DNA of 13,557 nucleotides from Candidatus Coatesbacteria bacterium RBG_13_66_14 (GTDB taxonomy: Bacteria > RBG-13-66-14): the NCBI GenBank assembly GCA_001774505.1, contig MFAF01000071.1, positions 12,266-25,822 of the forward strand, in the 5' to 3' direction. Of the stretch, positions 1 through 6,311 are shown in pieces. Below the pieces are notes generated by a model. That model worked only from the letters and a program-made list of their open reading frames with translations, made no database searches and was not told the origin of the DNA. Every line of letters starts with the position of its first letter. Positions within the stretch are counted from its first letter, which is position 1. Both the position numbers and the translations under genes were made by a program.

Positions 1-54
1 CCCGGGCCGCTGAACCTTTTATTAAAAGCCCCACGAAAAGCCCCGGGAGACGAC

Positions 55-567
55 ATGAACTTCCTCGGCGCGAACAAGGTCTGGCAGGTCATCGTCCTCG
101 TCGTCCTCCTCGCCGGCCTGGCGGTCGGCGATTACCTCTACATCACGTCGGTGGAAAAGCCGGTCCAGGTCCCCCTGGGCGGGGAAAACTTCTTCGCCCA
201 GATGAACTACCGGCGCATCTACGTGGACCAATACGGAGAAGAGACGATCTACAACCGCATAGTGGCGGAGAAGGCCCGCCTCCAGGCGGCGTTCGAGGAG
301 GACCTCGCCGCGGCCCAGGCCCGCGTCGCCACCGGCGAGAAGGACGTGGCGCTTCCCACGGGGCCGGCCCCGGTTTCCGAGGAGTGGATCCGGAGCGAGG
401 CCTCACTCCTGGGGAAGGGCGAGGTCATCGCCACCGTGGAGCTGAACATGGTCGAGGCGATAATCCTCTGCGCCGCCTTGACCATCCTCGTCCTCTACCT
501 CTTCAACGTGCTGTTCCTGAGCCGCGGTCGCTCCGTGGTGGAGAGCGCCCCGGACCACTCCGACTAG
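55..567 (+). CDS. Two-TM membrane protein of unknown function
   Basis: This 170-residue protein matches no family I recognise. It has a hydrophobic segment at about residues 10-30 and a second at about 132-155. Between them is a loop of roughly 100 residues, Ala/Glu-rich around 75-95, that could form a short coiled helix. The short C-terminus (SRGRSVVE...) would be cytoplasmic if the loop faces the periplasm. The ATG follows a GGGAGA Shine-Dalgarno sequence at 45-50 with normal spacing. It is the first of three co-directional envelope-type genes: its stop lies 42 nt before the preferred start of the deacetylase gene, so the two are probably co-transcribed. A role in envelope maintenance is inferred from context only. 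Confidence 0.75.
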   Translation: MNFLGANKVWQVIVLVVLLAGLAVGDYLYITSVEKPVQVPLGGENFFAQMNYRRIYVDQYGEETIYNRIVAEKARLQAAFEEDLAAAQARVATGEKDVALPTGPAPVSEEWIRSEASLLGKGEVIATVELNMVEAIILCAALTILVLYLFNVLFLSRGRSVVESAPDHSD

Positions 568-609
568 GGGGCGGTGATAACGCCCGACTCCGACAGGCGC
601 GGACCGAAT

Positions 610-1653
610 ATGGGGCGGGCCCGAAGGCTCGCCCTTTTCGGCCTCGCCCTCTGTATTTTGTATTCCGGATGCGCCCGCGTCCCGCTACCCGTCGAGCCCG
701 AAACGGTCAAGGGCGAGGCGGACATCGCCCTCGCCCTCCCGCTCCACCTGGGCCAACGGCCCGTCGGCCCGCCCAACCGCCTCCCCCAGCCCGAGCTCAA
801 GGTCACCGCCGCCGACTCGGACGAGGCCGAGCTTCTGGCCCAGTCCGCCGCCCGGCGCGCCGGGGAGCTGGGCTCCGCGGTCATCTCCCACGAGGTTCGG
901 GAGCTGCCGGGGCGCCGCGAGCTTGTCATGCGCTTCGGCCCCGAGGGCGGCCCGGAGCGTTTCCGCCTGACGATAATCTGGCCCGTGGAGCCCCCCCGCG
1001 GGCCGCGACTGGCCATAATAATAGACGACTGCGGCGGGAGGGACCCCGTCGCGACCGGCATCCTCGACCTGCCGGTGACCCCCTCGGTGTTGCCGTACCG
1101 GACGTACTCGCGGGCGGTGGCCCAGGCGGCACGGGAGGCCGGGCGCGAAGTCATGCTCCACCTCCCCTGCGAGCCGCTGGGAAGCGAAAACCCAGGCACC
1201 GGCGCGCTCTACACCTACATGACCGACGCCGAGCTCCGCCGCCTCGTCGTAAAAGCCCTGGAAGATGTGGGCCCCGTGGACGGCGTCAACAACCACATGG
1301 GCTCGAAGCTGACCTCCGACCGCCGCTGCATGGGAGCCGTCCTCGCCGAGATTGACGACCGGGGACTGTGGTTCGTGGACTCGGTGACGCACCACACCTC
1401 GGTGGCGGACGCCCTGGCCGCGGAGCGCGGCATGCCCCACGCCCGCCGGGACATCTTTCTGGACAACGACCCCGCCCGCCGCGCCGTGGTCAGCCAGCTC
1501 AAAAGCGCCGTGGACCTGGCCCGGGAGCGCGACGGACCCGTCGTCGTCATCGGCCACGACCGCGACGCCACCCTCGACGCCGTCCGCGAGGTGATTTCCT
1601 ACGCCCGGGAGGCCGGCGTCGCCCTGGTCGGGGTCTCGCAGTGCCTGGAGTAG
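610..1653 (+). CDS. Divergent polysaccharide deacetylase (YibQ/DUF610 family), probable lipoprotein
   Basis: The product is a member of the divergent polysaccharide deacetylase family (PF04748, YibQ-like), which has an NodB-like barrel fold; its natural substrate is not well defined. Counting from ATG 610, an MGRARR n-region and a hydrophobic stretch lead to a lipobox-like LYSGC (Cys about 21), so the protein is probably exported and lipid-anchored. The catalytic domain fills the C-terminal two thirds. Family motifs in order are AIIIDDCGG, MLHLPCEP, NNHMGS, FVDS, RDIFLDND and IGHDR. A GTG at 574 would add 12 residues. It has an AGGGGG only 2 nt upstream, and the added residues would lengthen the signal-peptide n-region, so ATG 610 is preferred although its own Shine-Dalgarno is weak. 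Family assignment is confident; enzymatic activity is not shown. Confidence 0.88.
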   Translation: MGRARRLALFGLALCILYSGCARVPLPVEPETVKGEADIALALPLHLGQRPVGPPNRLPQPELKVTAADSDEAELLAQSAARRAGELGSAVISHEVRELPGRRELVMRFGPEGGPERFRLTIIWPVEPPRGPRLAIIIDDCGGRDPVATGILDLPVTPSVLPYRTYSRAVAQAAREAGREVMLHLPCEPLGSENPGTGALYTYMTDAELRRLVVKALEDVGPVDGVNNHMGSKLTSDRRCMGAVLAEIDDRGLWFVDSVTHHTSVADALAAERGMPHARRDIFLDNDPARRAVVSQLKSAVDLARERDGPVVVIGHDRDATLDAVREVISYAREAGVALVGVSQCLE

Positions 1654-1689
1654 CCCCGCTCGATCGCGCCCCGCCGGGGGTTCAAGGGG

Positions 1690-1711
1690 ACGAGGGGCTT
1701 GGGCCCCTTGC
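1690..1711. repeat. Intergenic hairpin repeat, copy 1
   Basis: The stem AGGGGC (1693-1698) pairs with GCCCCT (1703-1708) and is followed by TGCC. Nearly the same hairpin occurs at 13012-13031. It has no T-run, so termination would be inefficient. It separates the deacetylase gene from the LysM gene. Confidence 0.6.
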
Positions 1712-1718
1712 CGGACGC

Positions 1719-1747
1719 TTGACCCCGCCCCGCGCGGGCGCTAAACT
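1719..1747 (+). promoter_or_regulatory. Candidate sigma70-type promoter of the LysM gene
   Basis: TTGACC (1719-1724) and TAAACT (1742-1747) are separated by 17 bp. Transcription would start near 1754, about 23 nt before the LysM ATG. The -35 box matches 5/6 and the -10 box 4/6 of the consensus. This is a prediction from sequence only. Confidence 0.45.
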
Positions 1748-1776
1748 TTACCCGTAAACTCCCCCCGGGAGACGCC

Positions 1777-2829
1777 ATGCGCCGCTGGACACCCGTTCTC
1801 GTCGCCGCCTTCATATTGATGGCCGCCCTCGCCGCCGGCGGGGACCAACTGGACCCCGACCGCGTCTACACCGTCCAGCGCGGCGACACCCTCTGGGACC
1901 TGGCCGAGGAGTTCCTGGGCAGCCCCTGGCTCTGGCCCCTGATATGGCAGGCCAACCCCACCCTCGTGGAGCACCCGCACTGGATTTACCCCGGCGAGGA
2001 GCTCTACATCCCGCCCAACGTCCCCCCCGAGCTCCCCGCGCGCATCCAGGTCCGCATCCGCGACGACGAGCCCATCGTGGCCCTGACGCGGGAGCAGCTC
2101 GTCGCCCTCTGGCGCCGCCTCCTCGAGTACGCCGGCATGGTCGTGCCCGACATCGGCGAGTACTGGGAGCTGGCGCACATCGTGGCTAGTGTGGACGAGG
2201 ACCGCACCATGCTCGCCCTCTACGACGAGGTCTACATCTCCGGCGGCGACGACGAGGGCTTCTACCCCGGCGCCCAGTTCCTCGTCTACCGCGACAAGGG
2301 CCTTATAGTCATCCCCGACTCCCGCATAGACGTGGGCCGCCTCATCCAGAACGTCGGCGTCATCGAGATCGCCGAGGTCTTTTCCGACGTCAGCCGCGCC
2401 AAGGTCGTCGCCTGCAACGAGGCCATCTTCACGGGCGACAAGATTCGCTTCCGCGAGGAGATTGACTCGGAGTTCCTCCGCTTCCGCACGGGCGTCGAGC
2501 CGACGGAGTGGGGGTCCGAGGAGGAGGCCCTGGCGGAGCGGGGATACGTCTGCTGGGAGCGCGACGGCCGCGGCTACGCCGCCCAGGGCCACGTGGTCTA
2601 CATCAACTGGGGGACCGACCAGGGCCTCGAGCCCGGCTCGCGGGTCATCGTCTGGCGCGCCGGGCGCACCGTGGACGACCCGGCCAGCCTCGAGGCGGTC
2701 CGGCTGCCCGACAGGGAGATCGGCACGCTGGGGGTGCTGAAGGTCACCGAGACCACGGCGACCTGTCTGGTCCTGGGCGCTACGACCCGCCTGGAGATCG
2801 GCGACTACGTGGACTACGTGCGGAGGTAA
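1777..2829 (+). CDS. Secreted LysM-domain protein
   Basis: The 350-residue protein starts with a signal peptide (MRRW, then a hydrophobic run to about residue 21, cleavage near AAGG). One LysM domain follows at about 30-80 (YTVQRGDTLWDLA ... YPGEELYIPP), in the form with a PHW insertion before YPGE. LysM binds N-acetylglucosamine polymers such as peptidoglycan, so the protein is probably periplasmic and wall-associated. Residues 81-350 match no catalytic domain I know. The end (about 265-350: GTDQGLEPGSRVIV, then IGTLGVLKV, then LEIGDYV) looks like a small beta-barrel module similar to those in some outer-membrane and flagellar accessory proteins, which is a weak resemblance. A GGGAGA Shine-Dalgarno precedes the ATG. 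The stop at 2827-2829 is the exact edge of the AT-rich island. Confidence 0.85.
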   Translation: MRRWTPVLVAAFILMAALAAGGDQLDPDRVYTVQRGDTLWDLAEEFLGSPWLWPLIWQANPTLVEHPHWIYPGEELYIPPNVPPELPARIQVRIRDDEPIVALTREQLVALWRRLLEYAGMVVPDIGEYWELAHIVASVDEDRTMLALYDEVYISGGDDEGFYPGAQFLVYRDKGLIVIPDSRIDVGRLIQNVGVIEIAEVFSDVSRAKVVACNEAIFTGDKIRFREEIDSEFLRFRTGVEPTEWGSEEEALAERGYVCWERDGRGYAAQGHVVYINWGTDQGLEPGSRVIVWRAGRTVDDPASLEAVRLPDREIGTLGVLKVTETTATCLVLGATTRLEIGDYVDYVRR

Positions 2830-2832
2830 AAC

Positions 2833-2862
2833 TTGACTTATAGTCTATGGACATGTTAGTGT
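2833..2862 (+). promoter_or_regulatory. C-box operator and promoter of the restriction-modification operon
   Basis: GACTTATAGTC (2835-2845) is a perfect GACT/AGTC palindrome around TAT. A degenerate second box, GACATGTTAGT (2850-2860), starts 15 bp later. The first box and the spacing match the tandem operators bound by restriction-modification controller (C) proteins of the PvuII/Esp1396I type, as I remember them. A -35-like TTGACT (2833-2838) and a weak -10-like TAGTGT (2857-2862), 18 bp apart, are embedded in the operator. Transcription would start near 2869, just before the ATG at 2883. A good upstream box with a weaker promoter-proximal box is the usual arrangement for C autoactivation followed by autorepression. 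Confidence 0.75.
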
Positions 2863-2882
2863 AAGAGAGTAACAATTCCCCT

Positions 2883-3635
2883 ATGGGGAAGTTACTTCAA
2901 ATACTCGGCTCGAACATCAGGCGTTTAAGAAAACGACTCAATCTAACTCAAGAAGAACTAGCGTCTAGAGTTAAAAGGCACCCAACTTACATAAGCGGTA
3001 TCGAAAGGGGGGTTAGGAACATAACCATTAATGTATTAGAAGACATCTCGAATGCGTTAGAAGTTGAACCAACTGAAATAATTCAAGTAGAGAGAAGTCA
3101 ACTAGAGAAAGACCTTAATTGCTCGAAACACGACATAATAAAAGCCATCGAGGCTGGCTTTAGAGCACAGGTTGATGTTAAGGGCAAACTTGCCGAGTTA
3201 TTTCTGTCACGTTATTTAAACGACCTAGAACATGATGATGTAATAGAGAGCTATACATGGCATGACGAAGATAAACTCCCCGATTTCTCAATCAAATACA
3301 AAGGAAGTGACTTCACATTAGAATGTAAAAATGTACGCAGCGGTGAAGAAATGAAAAAAGAAGATGGTTATCGTGTAGAAGTCCAAAAAACACGAAATTC
3401 AAAAGATGGTTCAAACAGTAGATCATATGGGATAGGCGAATTTGATCTCTTAGCCGCTTGCCTATTCAATCAAATTAATGAATGGATTTACTTGTTTGCG
3501 GCTTCAATAAAACTTGCAAGAAAAAGAGGCGATGACACGCTGTTGGCTACCATGCAGCCTGTTTCTATTAAGCCAGGCTCCACTTGGCGTTCATCATTAG
3601 AAGAAGCTATAAGAGATATCCACGATGAAACTTGA
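2883..3635 (+). CDS. C-protein-like HTH fused to a PD-(D/E)XK restriction endonuclease domain
   Basis: Residues 8-65 are an XRE-type helix-turn-helix ([20 protein letters not shown], then [12 protein letters not shown]). The TYISGIERG signature is typical of C proteins that regulate type II restriction-modification. After a linker and a [13 protein letters not shown] helix (about 100-112), the C-terminal half shows a PD-(D/E)XK core: P133-D134, then E147-C148-K149 in DFTLECKN. It continues with EVQKTR (166-171), FDLLAACLF (187-195) and INEWIYLFA (198-206), the pattern of nuclease-fold strands and helices. The protein is therefore probably both autoregulator and endonuclease. Base composition is AT-rich, AGA and AAA codons are frequent, and the gene differs sharply from its neighbours, so it was probably acquired. 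Its end overlaps the methyltransferase start by 11 nt. No strong Shine-Dalgarno is visible; GAGAG lies about 13 nt upstream. Cleavage activity and target site are not shown. Confidence 0.85.
   Translation: MGKLLQILGSNIRRLRKRLNLTQEELASRVKRHPTYISGIERGVRNITINVLEDISNALEVEPTEIIQVERSQLEKDLNCSKHDIIKAIEAGFRAQVDVKGKLAELFLSRYLNDLEHDDVIESYTWHDEDKLPDFSIKYKGSDFTLECKNVRSGEEMKKEDGYRVEVQKTRNSKDGSNSRSYGIGEFDLLAACLFNQINEWIYLFAASIKLARKRGDDTLLATMQPVSIKPGSTWRSSLEEAIRDIHDET
3584..3613 (+). promoter_or_regulatory. Candidate internal promoter of the methyltransferase gene
   Basis: TTGGCG (3584-3589) and TATAAG (3608-3613) are 18 bp apart within the 3' end of the nuclease gene. Transcription would begin near 3620, only about 5 nt before the methyltransferase ATG, giving an almost leaderless mRNA. 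An independent promoter would let the methylase be made before the C-activated nuclease. The region is AT-rich, so chance matches are possible. Confidence 0.35.
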
Positions 3636-4593
3636 AAGCAATAATAGACTTGAACCCTTTTATAAAACCTCTCTTGGTTCCGCCTACCAAGGTGATACGT
3701 TCTCTTTAATAAAACAAGTACCAGACGAGAGTATTGATCTTGTATTAACATCCCCTCCCTATGCCCTCCATTTTAAAAAGGAGTATGGAAATGAAAACCA
3801 GGACGAATACGTCGAATGGTTTATATCGTTAGGAGGGGATTTAAAGAGGGTATTAAAGCCGACGGGTAGTTTTGTACTAAACATTGGAGGTAGTTGGGAA
3901 CCAGGAAGACCGACCAGGTCGTTGTGCCATTTTGAAGTATTAATAAAGCTTGTAAAAGATATAGGCTTCTACTTAGCTCAGGAGTTTTACTGGTACAACC
4001 CCGCAAAGTTGCCCGTCCCTGCGGAGTGGGTAACAGTCCGTAAATTGAGGGTAAAAGACTCTGTCGAATGTTTATGGTGGCTTTCTAAAACACCCGAACC
4101 CAAAGCAAGTAACGAAAAGGTGCTGCGTGAGTACAGCGAGGATATGAAGCGCCTTATTGAAAGAGGTTATAGAACCAAAAGGCGTCCGTCGGGCCATAAT
4201 ATTACGCACAAGTTCCAAAATGATAGAGGAGGCTCAATACCCGACAACATTTTGATTTTCGGTAACAACGACAGCACAGGGTACTACCTTAAAAGATGCA
4301 AGGAATCCGGGTTGAAGGTTCACCCCGCACGTTTTCCCATTCAACTGCCGACATTTTTCATTAAATTTCTGACTGAGCCGGGTGATATTGTGCTTGATCC
4401 TTTCGCCGGCAGTAATACGACAGGAGAAGCCGCTGAGAGGTTGGGAAGGAAGTGGTTATCCTTTGAAAGAGAAGAAGAATATCTAATAGCCAGTTCTTTC
4501 CGTTTTGAAGGATTATCAAACATTGTTACTAAAGAAGATTCTATTGAAAATAATATATATACACCCAATCAGTTAGACATTAATCTCAAGTAA
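3625..4593 (+). CDS. Type II DNA N4-cytosine methyltransferase, PvuII-like (beta class)
   Basis: The 322-residue protein carries the catalytic motif IV TSPPY at 42-46, before the AdoMet-binding motif [10 protein letters not shown] at 258-266. This IV-to-I order defines beta-class amino-methyltransferases. The SPP(Y/F) form favours N4-cytosine over N6-adenine. SPPYAL followed by KKEYGN (51-56), [10 protein letters not shown] (121-130), RPSGH (187-191) and HPARFP (233-238) closely resembles M.PvuII as I recall it. The region between the motifs should hold the target-recognition segment. It protects host DNA against the fused nuclease encoded just upstream, whose stop overlaps this start (ATGAAACTTGA, 3625-3635), suggesting translational coupling. 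It is AT-rich like its partner. The recognition site may be CAGCTG-like but this is inference. Confidence 0.92.
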   Translation: MKLESNNRLEPFYKTSLGSAYQGDTFSLIKQVPDESIDLVLTSPPYALHFKKEYGNENQDEYVEWFISLGGDLKRVLKPTGSFVLNIGGSWEPGRPTRSLCHFEVLIKLVKDIGFYLAQEFYWYNPAKLPVPAEWVTVRKLRVKDSVECLWWLSKTPEPKASNEKVLREYSEDMKRLIERGYRTKRRPSGHNITHKFQNDRGGSIPDNILIFGNNDSTGYYLKRCKESGLKVHPARFPIQLPTFFIKFLTEPGDIVLDPFAGSNTTGEAAERLGRKWLSFEREEEYLIASSFRFEGLSNIVTKEDSIENNIYTPNQLDINLK

Positions 4594-4631
4594 GTTACTC
4601 CACAAAGTTAAATTGGGAAAAGCAACTCCAA

Positions 4632-4652
4632 GCGGCCCCGGGCCGCGTTTTT
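4632..4652 (+). terminator. Rho-independent terminator at the right edge of the AT-rich island
   Basis: GCGGCCC (4632-4638) and GGGCCGC (4640-4646) form a GC-only hairpin (effective stem GCGGC/GCCGC), followed by G and TTTTT. Composition switches from AT-rich to GC-rich exactly here. It probably was the terminator of the LysM gene before the restriction-modification operon came in, and now ends that operon. Confidence 0.7.
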
Positions 4653-4665
4653 AGCTCGAAATACG

Positions 4666-6051
4666 ATGGTAACGGCGCACAAGGGCATCCTCAATCTCCT
4701 CGAAGACCGGCGGGCGGGGTGGGTCATCCTCCTCGCCGCCGTCGTCCTGCGCCTTATAACCCTCTTCCTCGTCGCCGACGCGCCGCTGGCCTCGGATTCG
4801 GCGAGCGAGTTCGCGGAGGCCCGCCTCCTGGCCGCGGGCATCCCCCACGAGCCCTGGCTGCCGCCGGGGCTGCCCTGTTTCCTGGCCCTGGTCCACCGCC
4901 TGGGCGGGGGCGAATTCCTGGCCCGGGCCTCGATGCTTTTGTGGTTCCTGGCCCTGGCGCTGTTGGGTTACAGGCTGGCGCTGGACGCGGCGCGGGAGGA
5001 GCGGTGGAGCGAGGAGGGGCGGCGCTCCGCGCAATTCGGCGCGAACATTTTCCTCGCCCTCTTCGCCTGCTATCCGGTCTACGTCCTGTCGTCGGTGGAG
5101 ACGATGAGCCACCTCCCGGCGGCGGCGGGGCTCATGGCTTCGGCGCTTTTGACGCTGCGGGTCGCCCGGGGCGCGGGGACGGGGACGGCGGTGGTATTGG
5201 GGGCGGCGCTGGGGGCGACGGCGCTCATCCGGCCCGCGGCGCTGCTTTTAATCGTAGCCGTGCCGGTCTACCTGGCGGTGAGGCGCAAAAAGCCGCTCAC
5301 GCCGCTGGCGGTCTTCCTCCCGGCGGCCGGGGTCGTCGGCCTCTGGCTCCTGGTCGCCTGGAACATGACCGGCGGGTTCGTCCCCGTCAACCACACCAAC
5401 CTCCAGAACTTTTTCTACGGCAACAACCCCTACACGCCGCTCTACAAAACCTGGTGGTTCGCCTCCCACGCGGGCGACGAGCCGGCGGGCTTCTCCCGGC
5501 TTTTCGCGGACATCGTGCGGCTGCCGGCCGGGGAGCAGGGCGGGCGATACCTTTCGGCGGCGCTCGGTGAGATAACCGGGCGGCCGGACCTCTTCATCGT
5601 GCGCAGCCTGAGCCGCGTGCGGACCTACCTCGCGGCGGACAGCTTCACCGGCTCGCAGCTCGTGAAGGTTTACGGGCTGCCGCTGTGGATGGGGTTGGCG
5701 GCCATCGCGGCCGACGGCGCGCTCTACGTGGGCATCGCCGGGGCGGCCGTCGCGGCGCTCTTCGCCGGGAAAAAGGCGCTGCCGGGGAGGGACGCCCTGA
5801 CCGTGCTCTTGGGAATCGCATTGCTCTACGCGCTGCCGTACTTCGTCAGCTTCTCCCACCCCACGTTCCACATCCCCACCACACCGCTTTTGGGGGTCAT
5901 CGCCGCGGTGTTCGCCGGACGGCTCCGGCGTGGCGACGTGTGGGAGAAGCTGAAAAAATCGAAAAAAAGGCGCATCGGCCTGGGGGTCGCCGCCGCCATT
6001 TTCACGGCGATACAGATCGAGTGGCTGGTCGTCATGGCCGGGATGATTTGA
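4666..6051 (+). CDS. GT-C membrane glycosyltransferase (GT39/ArnT-like)
   Basis: The 461-residue integral membrane protein resembles the PMT_2/ArnT-like family, which moves sugars from polyprenyl-phosphate donors onto lipid, glycan or protein acceptors on the periplasmic side. The first TM is at about 19-38. It is followed by the characteristic acidic loop (SDSASEF, Asp44) and a WLPPGLP segment. Further TMs lie near 87-103, 126-142, 151-165, 174-202, 213-232, 340-366, 377-394 and 436-458. SSVETMSHLP (142-151) and HPTFHIPTTPLLG (398-410) match the positions of conserved GT-C loop motifs. No Shine-Dalgarno is evident; the ATG is 14 nt after the terminator at 4632-4652, and no promoter was found, so the start is uncertain by some residues. 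The acceptor is unknown; nearby heptose genes suggest a surface glycan. Confidence 0.8.
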   Translation: MVTAHKGILNLLEDRRAGWVILLAAVVLRLITLFLVADAPLASDSASEFAEARLLAAGIPHEPWLPPGLPCFLALVHRLGGGEFLARASMLLWFLALALLGYRLALDAAREERWSEEGRRSAQFGANIFLALFACYPVYVLSSVETMSHLPAAAGLMASALLTLRVARGAGTGTAVVLGAALGATALIRPAALLLIVAVPVYLAVRRKKPLTPLAVFLPAAGVVGLWLLVAWNMTGGFVPVNHTNLQNFFYGNNPYTPLYKTWWFASHAGDEPAGFSRLFADIVRLPAGEQGGRYLSAALGEITGRPDLFIVRSLSRVRTYLAADSFTGSQLVKVYGLPLWMGLAAIAADGALYVGIAGAAVAALFAGKKALPGRDALTVLLGIALLYALPYFVSFSHPTFHIPTTPLLGVIAAVFAGRLRRGDVWEKLKKSKKRRIGLGVAAAIFTAIQIEWLVVMAGMI

Positions 6052-6068
6052 GGTGTGAGGGCCGAAGC

Positions 6069-6090
6069 GGCGGGGATTAAAATCCCCGCC
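6069..6090. repeat. Palindromic intergenic element
   Basis: GGCGGGGATT and AATCCCCGCC form a perfect 10-bp inverted repeat with a 2-nt centre, followed by CTACATTT. A related hairpin is at about 10775-10807. It lies 17 nt after the glycosyltransferase stop and may act as a weak bidirectional terminator. Confidence 0.6.
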
Positions 6091-6132
6091 CTACATTTCA
6101 GCGCGCGGCGGTGAATAAACACGCGGGCGGTC

Positions 6133-6224
6133 CCCCTCTCCCCGTGGGAGGAGCATTCGCTCACGGGTCGTGGTGAGGGCAGCCTTAGAAAAAAAACGGG
6201 CCGACCGTCCACGGTCGCCCGCGG
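6133..6224. repeat. Diverged member of the composite intergenic repeat family
   Basis: A CCCCTCTCC-type segment leads to GGTGAGGGCAGCCTT, then A8, then CGGGCCGACC and an imperfect hairpin (GACCGT/ACGGTC). The same module order occurs at 12386-12484 and, in the opposite orientation, in 10839-10897. On the minus strand the hairpin is followed by T8, so it resembles a leftward terminator. This element and the one at 6069-6090 fill most of the 260-nt gap between the glycosyltransferase and the heptose operon. Confidence 0.55.
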
Positions 6225-6278
6225 AACAAGGTCTGTAGAATGCGCGGCAAGGATAGCCCCCGGCCCGGCCTTTTTTGC

Positions 6279-6284
6279 TACAAT
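6279..6284 (+). promoter_or_regulatory. Candidate -10 box of the heptose operon
   Basis: TACAAT matches the -10 consensus 5/6, and transcription would start near 6291, about 21 nt before the ATG at 6312. No convincing -35 is seen at normal spacing. It supports the 6312 start over an in-frame ATG at 6240, which would lie upstream of this promoter. Confidence 0.3.
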
Positions 6285-6311
6285 CACCACGATCCACTCG
6301 ATAAAAAAAAG

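Noticed and set aside
685..2592. Long open frames on the minus strand opposite the deacetylase and LysM genes
   Set aside because: They are GC-rich shadows of well-supported + strand genes, with low-complexity translations and no domains. The same holds for the long minus frame opposite 9371-10402 and the plus frame opposite the aminotransferase.
3625..4593. Assigning the system the PvuII recognition site CAGCTG
   Set aside because: The methylase resembles M.PvuII, but specificity cannot be read from similarity alone and the nuclease half does not visibly match R.PvuII.
2883..4593. Toxin-antitoxin or plain XRE-repressor phage module
   Set aside because: The nuclease core, the TSPPY methylase and the C-box together fit a type II restriction-modification system much better, and no phage genes are nearby.
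2825..4640. Target-site duplication flanking the AT-rich island
   Set aside because: Only trivial shared strings such as AACT are present near both edges. No convincing duplication or terminal inverted repeat is visible.
6240..6311. Upstream ATG start for the deoxyhypusine-synthase-like gene
   Set aside because: It would place the -10-like TACAAT inside the coding region, and the added residues look like non-coding sequence. ATG 6312 fits better.
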